NCBI GenBank assembly: GCA_900549045.1
Contig: URNE01000193.1
Span: 1 to 5,452 of the forward strand
DNA length: 5,452 nucleotides
Source of the DNA: an uncultured bacterium
GTDB taxonomy: Bacteria; Verrucomicrobiota; Lentisphaeria; Victivallales; UBA1829
Direction of reading: 5' to 3'
Shown here: positions 1 through 5,452 of the stretch, piece by piece
Numbering within the stretch: the first letter of the stretch is position 1
Layout of the letters: every line of letters begins with the position of its first letter
Position numbers and translations under genes: made by a program
The notes under the pieces: model-generated
Databases searched by the model: none
Seen by the model: only the letters and a program-made list of their open reading frames with translations
What the model was told of the DNA's origin: nothing

Positions 1-42
1 ACGCCGGGATTTTTTTGTTTTAAAACGATGGATATTCGGCAT
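1..42 (-). CDS. Possible 5' end of a divergent gene, cut by the window edge
   Basis: On the minus strand an ATG at 42-40 opens a frame that stays open to the left edge, giving 14 residues (MPNIHRFKTKKSRR), basic and not recognisable. An AAAGGGG sequence (58-52) lies 9 nt upstream, a reasonable Shine-Dalgarno spacing, and this is the main reason to report it. The same frame is open back to a stop at 162-160 and contains another ATG at 114-112, which would add 24 residues but has no ribosome binding site. A TATAAA box on the minus strand (164-159) could drive it, making the region divergent with the PIN-PhoH gene. Alternatively, the GCCGGGA followed by seven T near position 4-16 could be the downstream arm of a plus-strand terminator from a gene to the left. 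Too little sequence is present to decide. Confidence 0.25.
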   Translation of the reverse strand, partial: MPNIHRFKTKKSRR

Positions 43-133
43 GAATATTTTCCCCTTTGCTTCGTCATCAATTCCGTTTGAGTAAAAATAGTTCTTTTCC
101 GCGGCACGGTCCATGAGACGGGTAAAATTTTTT

Positions 134-166
134 TTGAAAAATTCGGACTTTTTAATAATTTATACT
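134..166 (+). promoter_or_regulatory. Candidate promoter of the PIN-PhoH gene
   Basis: An AT-rich stretch upstream of the gene contains TATACT (161-166), five of six matches to a sigma70 -10 box, and TTGAAA (134-139), a good -35 box. The gap between them is 21 nt, which is too long for a normal sigma70 promoter. A weaker -10 (TAATTT, 156-161) would give a 16-nt spacer. The promoter region is therefore plausible but the exact boxes are uncertain. A start near 173 would leave a leader of about 60 nt. Confidence 0.3.
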
Positions 167-217
167 TGCATTTTTCGTTTTGTGTGTAACAGTGTTTACG
201 GATGCAACAGGCAAACG

Positions 218-224
218 AAAGGAG
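218..224 (+). promoter_or_regulatory. Ribosome binding site that fixes the PIN-PhoH start
   Basis: AAAGGAG lies 9 nt before the ATG at 234. The other in-frame ATG, at 180, has no purine-rich sequence before it and would add 18 residues ahead of the conserved PIN beta-strand. The site therefore decides for the start at 234. Confidence 0.85.
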
Positions 225-233
225 TCGCTTTAT

Positions 234-1544
234 ATGAAAACCTACGTTCTTGACACCAATGTTCTGCTTTACAGCGCGCAGTCGCTGGAAGCGTTCGAAG
301 ACAACCGTGTTGTTATTCCGATGGCGGTCATCGAAGAACTCGACAAGTTCAAAAGGCATCAGGATGAACTCGGACGCAACGCCCGGCATGTGATCCGCAG
401 GCTTGACGAACTCCGCCGCAAAGGCTCCCTTTTCAACGGTGTTCCGCTTGACAACGGGAACGGAAAACCTGCGGGAATTCTGCAGGTGATCGTCGGATCC
501 GGAGAGGTCGTCGAAGGCATGGATATGAATCAGCCGGACAACCGCATTCTGCGCGTGGCCTGGCAGCTGCATCAGGAACTTCCGGATGAAATCGTCGTGC
601 TGATTTCCAAAGACATTAATCTGCGCATCAAGGCGGACAGCCTCGGAATTCCGGTCGAGGATTTTGAACGTGAACGAGTCAATTTCGACGAGCTTTTTTC
701 GGGTGAACGCGAGCTGGAAGTTCCCGCGGCTGCAATTGATAATTTCTACAAGAACGGATTTCTGGAACTGGAAGATTCGCTTTATCCGAACGAATTCGCC
801 GTGTTGCGGGATGAGAACAAGCGGTCGGCGCTCGGCTGGAAGCGCGGGAAGCGTATTGAACCGATTCCGCGCGAATTTTCGGACAAGGCGTGGAATGTCA
901 CTCCGCGCAGCAAGGAACAGCGTATGGCGCTGGCAATTCTGCTGGATCCTTTGATCCAGGTCGTGACGCTTGTCGGTCAGGCGGGGTCGGGCAAAACTCT
1001 GCTCGCGCTGGCCGCCGCGCTCGAATGCACTCTGCAGCGCAATCAGTATGACAGCATTCTCGTTTCGCGCCCGATCATCCCGATGGGCAATGACCTCGGG
1101 TATCTGCCGGGTTCGAAAGACGAAAAACTTGACGTCTGGATGCAGCCGATTTACGACAATCTCGATTTTCTGCTTCGCAACGACAAGCATGACATTCAGG
1201 TTGTGCGGCGCCAGATCGACGAGCTCAAGCGGACGCGCAAACTTGAACTGGAAGCGCTTACCTACATCCGAGGACGCAGCATTCCGAAACAGTTTGTGAT
1301 CGTCGACGAGGCGCAGAACCTCACGCCGCATGAGGTAAAGACGATAGTCAGCCGCGCGGGCGAAGGCACGAAGATGATTCTGACCGGAGACCCGTACCAG
1401 ATCGACAACGTTTATCTGGATTCGTGCAGCAACGGTCTTTCCTACATCGTGGACCGCTTCAAAGGGCTGGCGCTTCACGGACATATCACGCTTCGCAAGA
1501 GCGAGCGCAGTCCGCTTGCCGCCGCGGCAGCGGAACTGCTTTGA
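234..1544 (+). CDS. PIN domain-PhoH family ATPase (PhoH2/YlaK type)
   Basis: Encodes 436 residues, a usual length for PIN-PhoH fusions. The N-terminal PIN domain (about 1-150) opens with YVLDTNVLL and shows the spaced acidic residues of a metal-dependent RNase: D7, E35, D102 (in QPDNRIL) and D127 (in ISKDINLR). The PhoH ATPase domain (about 225-436) has Walker A GQAGSGKT (248-255), the family signature RPIIPMGNDLGYLPG (279-293), Walker B FVIVDEAQN (354-362), the LTGDPYQID sensor region (383-391), and a C-terminal SERSPLAAAAAELL. All key residues look intact. Characterised PhoH2 proteins couple an ATP-driven RNA helicase to a PIN ribonuclease, and in mycobacteria they pair with a small upstream partner, PhoAT. 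No such upstream gene is visible here. The protein is probably cytoplasmic, acting on RNA. The start at 234 is preferred over 180 because of the ribosome binding site. The family call is firm; the physiological substrate is unknown. Confidence 0.95.
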   Translation: MKTYVLDTNVLLYSAQSLEAFEDNRVVIPMAVIEELDKFKRHQDELGRNARHVIRRLDELRRKGSLFNGVPLDNGNGKPAGILQVIVGSGEVVEGMDMNQPDNRILRVAWQLHQELPDEIVVLISKDINLRIKADSLGIPVEDFERERVNFDELFSGERELEVPAAAIDNFYKNGFLELEDSLYPNEFAVLRDENKRSALGWKRGKRIEPIPREFSDKAWNVTPRSKEQRMALAILLDPLIQVVTLVGQAGSGKTLLALAAALECTLQRNQYDSILVSRPIIPMGNDLGYLPGSKDEKLDVWMQPIYDNLDFLLRNDKHDIQVVRRQIDELKRTRKLELEALTYIRGRSIPKQFVIVDEAQNLTPHEVKTIVSRAGEGTKMILTGDPYQIDNVYLDSCSNGLSYIVDRFKGLALHGHITLRKSERSPLAAAAAELL

Positions 1545-1556
1545 CTGAAGACGGGC

Positions 1557-1623
1557 AAAAACGCCCCCGGAAAAGCCTGGGTGGGGTATCGCCGGGCTTT
1601 CCGGGGGCGCAAATTTTCTTTTT
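1557..1623. terminator. Bidirectional rho-independent terminator between convergent genes
   Basis: The arms 1562-1580 and 1592-1609 pair over about 18 bp (CGCCCCCGGAAA against TTTCCGGGGGCG, then GCC/GGC, a T-G wobble and GG/CC), with a single bulged A in the left arm and an 11-nt loop. On the plus strand the stem is followed, after CAAA, by TTTTCTTTTT (1614-1623), serving the PIN-PhoH gene. On the minus strand it is followed immediately by five T (complement of 1557-1561), serving the repeat-protein gene. The plus-strand T-run overlaps the TAA stop codon of the opposite gene (1624-1622). The hairpin fills nearly the whole 77-nt gap. Confidence 0.9.
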
Positions 1624-4600
1624 ACGCGATGACCGCCCAGTTCATATCGACGCCGCGGCCCATCTCATTCCATTTCGAGAAATCGCCGTTTGCGTAATAA
1701 CCGAGCATTCCGGAGGAGTACTGACGGACAAGAAGATCGTCCTTTCCGTCGCCGTTGTAATCGCCCGCACCGACGATGAACCAGTCGTTCGCATCAAGCT
1801 GTCCGAGGCTGGCGTAACTGGAAGTCTGACCGTTTTCGAGCTTGACAACCGAGCCTGTATCCTTGTGGAAAAGCACGAGATCGTCCTTTCCGTCTCCGGA
1901 GAAATCGCCGATCGCGCGGGCGTCCCATCCGTCGCCGAATCCGCCGAGCGAGGAGAAGTTGGAGTTGATGTCCGTCGTGTAGAAGTTGGTTCCGTTCCGG
2001 AAGAGGATTTCATCTTTTCCGTCGCCGTTGAAATCGCCGGTTCCGAGCATGGTCCAGTTTTTGTCGAATCCGCCGCTGATGGAGACCCAGCTGTCGGTTC
2101 CGTCGGTCCAGACGCCGACCGCGCCGAGCTCCGCCGCATGCCAGACGATTGAGTTTTTGCCCGCATTTCCGGTCATGTTTCCGACCTTGACGTTCCACTG
2201 AATGTTGTCCGGATTGTTGAGATAGCTGATGTTTTCCCACGTGCTCATGTCGCCGTCCTTGCGATACCCGACGTACGCCCCTTTGACGCCGTTGACCGTG
2301 ACATTGCCGAGCATGACGACGTCCGCTTTTCCGTTTGCGTTCATGTCATACGCTCCGACAACCTCCCATTCCGCCGGTTCGGAGAGTCCCTGTCCCTTCC
2401 AGGTGTTGGAGCCGTTCATCCAGAAGCCGATCTGATGATCGACCTTGTACTGGAACATTACATCGCTGACGCCGTTGCCGTCGATGTCGCTGCGCGCCGT
2501 GGGTGCTTTTCCGCCGGAGACGGAAAGAATCAGCAGTCCGTCCTCCTTGGTAAGCGCATATGTTTCGCCGCTGTTCGCCAGGGTGCCGCCGACTGAGAGT
2601 TGTCCGATCGACTTTCCTGTTTCGGAGGAGACGGTGAGCGACTTGTCGAAATAGTGAGCGTTGTCGGAGAGAATGTATTTTCCGTTCCGCTGACCGGTGG
2701 CGCTGACGGTGAGGGTGAGCGTCGCTCCGAGATCGTTGATCTTGTACCAGTTGTTGATGAGAGCCGGCTGATGGGGAGTGATTCTCGCGATGTTGAAGTC
2801 AATGATTCCGCCGGAGGAAACGAGCAGAACAGCATTCGAATCGATCCGCAAGGTGTTGGTGAGTTTCGCGGTTGGCATGATCGTCAGGGTTCCGCCGGAG
2901 GCGATGACGGTGTCGGCGGCGATTCCGTTGGCATACAGCGAGGCTGTCCCGCTCACCGTGGTGCTGTCGTAGCAGGTTCGATTCCAGCTCAGAGATGAGT
3001 AGATCTTTTCCTTGCGGAAAGTGAAACCGTTCACGATTCCGCCGGAGGAAACGATTATTCCCCGGGAGGCTTCGCCGCCGTATTGGGAAATGGTCAGCCG
3101 ACCTCCGCTTTTCACGGTGACTCCGTAGAGCCGGCCACCCGAGAAAACATCCACATTTCCGCCGGAAGCTATGCAGAAATCGCTGGCTCCGTATCCATCA
3201 TGCTGGCTGCCCGACAGTGTCAGCTCGCCGTAAACGGTTCCGCCCGTTGCCCCGCCCAAGCTCTTCAGAGCCATGGATCCTCCCTTGAGAATGGTCGTGC
3301 CGGAGACCCTGCCTCTGACGGCGACCTGCAGAGTTCCGCCGCTGCTGACGACGGTTCCGCCCGCCCATCCGCTGTTCCGCACATCCATGAAACCGCCGTA
3401 TCTGATTTCAGTTCCGACGGCGGAGGTTGTGGAATTGTACAGGGTCGCCGTTGTTCTGTGCTGCACATAGGTGTTTGAATGAATCACTCCGTGTGTAAAA
3501 CCGTCGGCGCGATACTCGTCCTCGGATCTTGTAAAACCGTTGATCTGTCCTCCAGCGAGCACCCGGATCGCCGCCGTGCTGCCGCCGGAAATCAGCAGCA
3601 CTCCTCCTGAGGAGATGTTGAAAAACTTGACTTCGCAGTTTCCGCTCATCGTCATTGTGCCTCCAGAGGAGATGTACCCGTTTGATGCAAGTCCGCCATC
3701 TTCTATGTTAACGAGACCTCCGCTCGAAATTAGGACGTCCCGTGCGGTTGCCGGCAACGTCATCGTGTAGGCGTGTCCGCCGACAATCATCTTTCCGCCG
3801 TCCAGGACGCTTGTCCTGATTGCAACCCCTCTAACCGTGAGGCATCCCTGACGCTGCACCGTAAACTTTGTGCAGGAGGCGCCGGAGATAATGGTTCCCT
3901 GGCCTCCGTCGAGGATTGTCACTCTGTCCGCCAACCCGCTCGCGACCTTGATATATCCGGCGACATATGCGGATCCAAGAACGTTGGGTCCGCTGAGGAA
4001 AAGGCTCCCGCCCGAACGCACATCCGCCTCCCAGATTCGTCCTTCGTTGACGTAGAGCGTTCCCGAAACGATTATATTTTTCGCGGTGTCTCCCGAGGAG
4101 AGGCTGGCGGAGGAGAAGACCGTGCAGTTGTTGTAGGCGAAATTGGAACCGGAACTGTGGACCGTGTAGGTTTGATGATACATTCCGTTCAGGGTTCCGC
4201 CGCTGAAAACGCACAGACCGCTTCCCGTCTGCGACACTCCGGAATGCAGGATCAGTTCTCCGCCGGAAGAAACCTCCAGTCTGCCTCCTCCGTAGGACAT
4301 TCCGCTGGAAAGGGCGAGCACCCCTCCGTTCATCACGGTCCCGTTTCCAAGCGATCCCCTGTAGCCGTTGAACGTCCCCCCGGAATACAGCGTGAAGTTG
4401 TCGACACTGCCGCCGTAGCAGAAAAACTTTCCTCCGAAATATATCGAGACTCTGTCGACGGTGCCTCGGCTGAGGATATTCACTTTTCCGCCGCTGTAAA
4501 TGCAGAGGTTGGAAATTCTGTCGCCGCCTCCGGTTCCGCCCCCCTGCAAAATGGCTCCGGATGAAACGAAGACCGAGTTCATTGAACCGCGGGAATCCAT

Positions 4601-5272
4601 ATAGCCGATGGCACCGTAACGAAGGGTGACATTTTCAGCGTATCCGCCGGATGCGATATAGAGTGTTGCGGAACCCTGGTTCAGGTCCACGCCGCTTGCG
4701 GTTACGCCGATGGCGGATCCAAAAACCTCCAGCGTCTGACCCCCACTCACGGTTAAATTGCTGGACGTCTCTCCGGGGTCGATGGTAGAAGTTGTGTAGG
4801 CGTAGCGTGCAACGCCCGCCCCGCCGTGATCGAATGTTCCGAGCAGATGTCCGGTTTCATGGGAAATGATGTTGGCGATCTCGTCGGTCGTTTCGCCGCC
4901 TTTGAGAATGACGAAGGCTTTGTCGTTCTTGTTTTTGTTTCCGGAATCGATGGTTTCCGCGATTCCCGCGAAAGTTCCGAACGGTTCGAATGCGGAAGTT
5001 TTTCCGATGAACACGGTTGAATATTCGCCGGAAGCGGGCATATCCGCCGTAAAGACGACGTTCTGTCCCTCGAATTCCGCATTGAGTTTTGCGACGATCT
5101 GCGCGATCTGGTGTTCTGAAAGTCCGGCGTTTCCGACTTCCACCTGTTCAATCGAAAAGAGTTCGCCGTTGTAACTGGTGAGTCCTCCGTCGAAGTTCAA
5201 ACAGATCAGCTGCGAGGTGGCTATTCGCGGTACGGTCATGATACCGCTGTTCATGGCGAGTGTCTGCGACAT
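1622..5272 (-). CDS. Zincin-like / AIDA-type repeat / FG-GAP mosaic protein
   Basis: Encodes 1216 residues. Domains in order: an N-terminal zincin-like domain (about 20-160) with HETGHLLGTFDH at 138-149, that is HExxHxxGxxD followed by H; AIDA/Ag43-like strand-loop-strand repeats (about 175-825) rich in SGG turns; a beta-rich connecting domain (about 826-922); and six FG-GAP/VCBS-type motifs (about 925-1216). The order H, E, H, G, D, H resembles the snapalysin-type zinc site (HExxHxxGxPDH), so H138, H142 and D148 or H149 are the likely ligands and E139 the likely base. No Met-turn methionine follows: the next Met is M225, already inside the repeats. There is no clear signal peptide, no autotransporter beta-barrel and no RTX, sortase or PEP-CTERM-like tail. 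The start is fixed by AGGAGG; the frame upstream is open but has no usual start codon. An extracellular or surface role (adhesin, proteolytic or scaffold) is inferred from the repeats alone. Standard annotation may call it an AIDA-repeat or FG-GAP/VCBS protein. Confidence 0.9.
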   Translation of the reverse strand: MSQTLAMNSGIMTVPRIATSQLICLNFDGGLTSYNGELFSIEQVEVGNAGLSEHQIAQIVAKLNAEFEGQNVVFTADMPASGEYSTVFIGKTSAFEPFGTFAGIAETIDSGNKNKNDKAFVILKGGETTDEIANIISHETGHLLGTFDHGGAGVARYAYTTSTIDPGETSSNLTVSGGQTLEVFGSAIGVTASGVDLNQGSATLYIASGGYAENVTLRYGAIGYMDSRGSMNSVFVSSGAILQGGGTGGGDRISNLCIYSGGKVNILSRGTVDRVSIYFGGKFFCYGGSVDNFTLYSGGTFNGYRGSLGNGTVMNGGVLALSSGMSYGGGRLEVSSGGELILHSGVSQTGSGLCVFSGGTLNGMYHQTYTVHSSGSNFAYNNCTVFSSASLSSGDTAKNIIVSGTLYVNEGRIWEADVRSGGSLFLSGPNVLGSAYVAGYIKVASGLADRVTILDGGQGTIISGASCTKFTVQRQGCLTVRGVAIRTSVLDGGKMIVGGHAYTMTLPATARDVLISSGGLVNIEDGGLASNGYISSGGTMTMSGNCEVKFFNISSGGVLLISGGSTAAIRVLAGGQINGFTRSEDEYRADGFTHGVIHSNTYVQHRTTATLYNSTTSAVGTEIRYGGFMDVRNSGWAGGTVVSSGGTLQVAVRGRVSGTTILKGGSMALKSLGGATGGTVYGELTLSGSQHDGYGASDFCIASGGNVDVFSGGRLYGVTVKSGGRLTISQYGGEASRGIIVSSGGIVNGFTFRKEKIYSSLSWNRTCYDSTTVSGTASLYANGIAADTVIASGGTLTIMPTAKLTNTLRIDSNAVLLVSSGGIIDFNIARITPHQPALINNWYKINDLGATLTLTVSATGQRNGKYILSDNAHYFDKSLTVSSETGKSIGQLSVGGTLANSGETYALTKEDGLLILSVSGGKAPTARSDIDGNGVSDVMFQYKVDHQIGFWMNGSNTWKGQGLSEPAEWEVVGAYDMNANGKADVVMLGNVTVNGVKGAYVGYRKDGDMSTWENISYLNNPDNIQWNVKVGNMTGNAGKNSIVWHAAELGAVGVWTDGTDSWVSISGGFDKNWTMLGTGDFNGDGKDEILFRNGTNFYTTDINSNFSSLGGFGDGWDARAIGDFSGDGKDDLVLFHKDTGSVVKLENGQTSSYASLGQLDANDWFIVGAGDYNGDGKDDLLVRQYSSGMLGYYANGDFSKWNEMGRGVDMNWAVIA
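1736..2488 (-). repeat. Six FG-GAP/VCBS-type calcium-loop motifs (C-terminal domain)
   Basis: Motifs at residues 929-937 (DIDGNGVSD), 976-984 (DMNANGKAD), 1032-1040 (NMTGNAGKN), 1080-1088 (DFNGDGKDE), 1123-1131 (DFSGDGKDD) and 1171-1179 (DYNGDGKDD), spaced 43 to 56 residues apart. Most follow the DxNxDGxxD pattern of integrin-alpha FG-GAP loops that bind calcium. The third has lost nearly all acidic residues. Residues around each motif give short beta-strands and recurring W/F positions (for example EWEVVGAYD, NWTMLGTGD, DWFIVGAGD). This fits a beta-propeller built from about six blades, usually a ligand- or carbohydrate-facing extracellular domain. Confidence 0.85.
2798..4750 (-). repeat. 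AIDA/Ag43-type strand-loop-strand repeat ladder
   Basis: Residues about 175-825 carry 18 SGG triplets plus variants (FGG, YGG, DGG, AGG, KGG, NGG). Where regular, turns fall 18-19 residues apart: 260, 279, 297, 315; then 517, 536, 555, 573; then 625, 644, 663; then 703 and 722. This is the period of the strand-loop-strand repeat in AIDA-I, TibA and Ag43 passenger domains, which fold as a beta-helix. In those proteins the repeats can be O-heptosylated on serine; whether that happens here is unknown. Many copies are degenerate. At DNA level the repeats leave short near-identical pieces such as TTCCGCCGGAGG on the plus strand. Confidence 0.88.
4826..4861 (-). other. Zinc-binding motif HExxHxxGxxDH (residues 138-149)
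   Basis: The codons read H138 E139 T G H142 L L G145 T F D148 H149. HExxHxxGxx(H/D) is the metzincin zinc signature; Asp at position 11 followed by His matches snapalysin-type sites. It sits after a helix-like stretch TTDEIANIIS, as expected for the active-site helix. Zinc binding is inferred from the motif and not shown. Confidence 0.75.
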
Positions 5273-5278
5273 AGAAGG

Positions 5279-5284
5279 CCTCCT
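5279..5284 (-). promoter_or_regulatory. Ribosome binding site of the mosaic protein gene
   Basis: The minus strand reads AGGAGG, a perfect Shine-Dalgarno core, 6 nt before the ATG at 5272-5270. The frame is open upstream to a TGA at 5386-5384 but offers no ATG or GTG, and that stretch overlaps the promoter, so this site settles the start. Confidence 0.9.
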
Positions 5285-5346
5285 GGTTAAGAGCGTTTGT
5301 TTTTTTGTGTTGGTTCTTGCTGAAACGCAACTCTCAGTGGAATGTC

Positions 5347-5366
5347 CCGGAAGACTTTTCCTCCGG
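5347..5366 (-). promoter_or_regulatory. Small inverted repeat at the predicted transcription start
   Basis: CCGGAGGA pairs with TCTTCCGG (8 bp including one G-T wobble) around a 4-nt loop. It lies just downstream of the -10 box, so it covers the likely transcription start (about 5363). It could be a 5' stabilising hairpin or an operator. Its left arm contains GGAGGA but no start codon follows at suitable spacing. Confidence 0.35.
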
Positions 5367-5369
5367 ATA

Positions 5370-5406
5370 TATATAGCATCGTTTCAGGCGCTTTCAAGTT
5401 TTTTTT
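5370..5406 (-). promoter_or_regulatory. Sigma70-like promoter of the mosaic protein gene
   Basis: On the minus strand TTGAAA (5397-5392) and TATATA (5375-5370) are separated by 16 nt. A run of eight A (5406-5399) sits one base upstream of the -35 box, in the position of an UP element. Transcription would start near 5363, giving a leader of about 90 nt. This is a much better promoter than the one upstream of the PIN-PhoH gene. Confidence 0.7.
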
Positions 5407-5407
5407 C

Positions 5408-5428
5408 CCGTTTTTCCGAAAAAAACGG
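5408..5428. repeat. Perfect 8-bp inverted repeat upstream of the promoter
   Basis: CCGTTTTT (5408-5415) and AAAAACGG (5421-5428) flank CCGAA. An alternative fold pairs TTCCG (5414-5418) with CGGAA (5426-5430). Neither strand has a T-run placed after the stem for a convincing terminator, so this may be a regulatory site or chance in an AT-rich stretch. Confidence 0.35.
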
Positions 5429-5452
5429 AAGAGTTCCCGCCGGGCGAAGATT

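Noticed and set aside
166..207. TTGCAT/ATGCAA and inner GTAA/TTAC inverted repeats in the PIN-PhoH leader, as a riboswitch or operator
   Set aside because: Arms are only 6 and 4 bp, AT-rich, and match no riboswitch pattern I know; chance is a sufficient explanation.
180..233. Upstream ATG extending the PIN-PhoH protein by 18 residues
   Set aside because: No ribosome binding site precedes it, the added residues are not PIN-like, and AAAGGAG is well placed for the ATG at 234.
1424..2152. Long open frame (242 residues) on the plus strand across the PIN-PhoH 3' end, terminator and FG-GAP region
   Set aside because: It runs through the strong terminator hairpin and lies antisense to conserved FG-GAP motifs; its Asp/Val/Glu-rich product is what the reverse complement of GDGKDD-type codons gives. 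No ribosome binding site was seen.
3083..3478. Plus-strand open frame of 131 residues inside the repeat gene
   Set aside because: Same cause: it is antisense to SGG repeats and lacks a domain, a start signal and its own promoter.
3773..4564. Open frame of 263 residues on the plus strand, antisense to the repeat ladder
   Set aside because: Ser/Gly-rich repeat codons avoid stops on the opposite strand. The product is low complexity and resembles no family, while the minus strand shows clear periodic repeats.
2798..4750. CRISPR array or other nucleotide-level repeat array
   Set aside because: Repeats are diverged at DNA level, lie within one continuous reading frame, and follow an 18-19 residue protein period.
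5408..5430. Terminator of a gene lying to the right of the window
   Set aside because: The stem is AT-rich and on neither strand is it followed by a run of T in the correct place.

Overview
The window holds two convergent protein-coding genes separated by a compact terminator, with non-coding promoter regions at both outer edges. The left gene (plus strand, 234-1544) encodes a PIN-PhoH fusion ATPase. The right gene (minus strand, 5272-1622) encodes a 1216-residue, Gly/Ser-rich mosaic protein. It has an N-terminal zincin-like domain with an HExxHxxGxxDH motif, a long ladder of AIDA/Ag43-type strand-loop-strand repeats, a beta-rich connecting domain, and six FG-GAP/VCBS-type motifs at the C-terminus.

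Source organism: bacterial, with good Shine-Dalgarno sequences and a sigma70-like promoter. Large repeat proteins that join SGGT-type repeats to FG-GAP motifs without a translocator barrel are, from memory, a hallmark of Lentisphaerota (Victivallis and relatives) and some other gut anaerobes. This assignment is an inference from architecture and has not been tested by any search.

Layout: 1-42 may hold the first codons of a divergent minus-strand gene running off the left edge (weak). 43-233 is the upstream region of the PIN-PhoH gene. 1545-1621 is almost entirely a strong hairpin with T-runs on both sides, which looks like a shared bidirectional terminator. 5273-5452 holds the ribosome binding site, leader, promoter and several small inverted repeats of the mosaic gene.

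The two genes do not look functionally linked. One is a housekeeping-type RNA-processing or stress ATPase. The other looks like a lineage-specific, probably surface or extracellular protein. The most unusual content is in the mosaic protein: a metzincin-like zinc site with no visible Met-turn, no signal peptide and no export barrel, plus a second, longer repeat module scattered three times through the 19-residue repeat ladder. I found no mobile element, CRISPR array, tRNA or rRNA.
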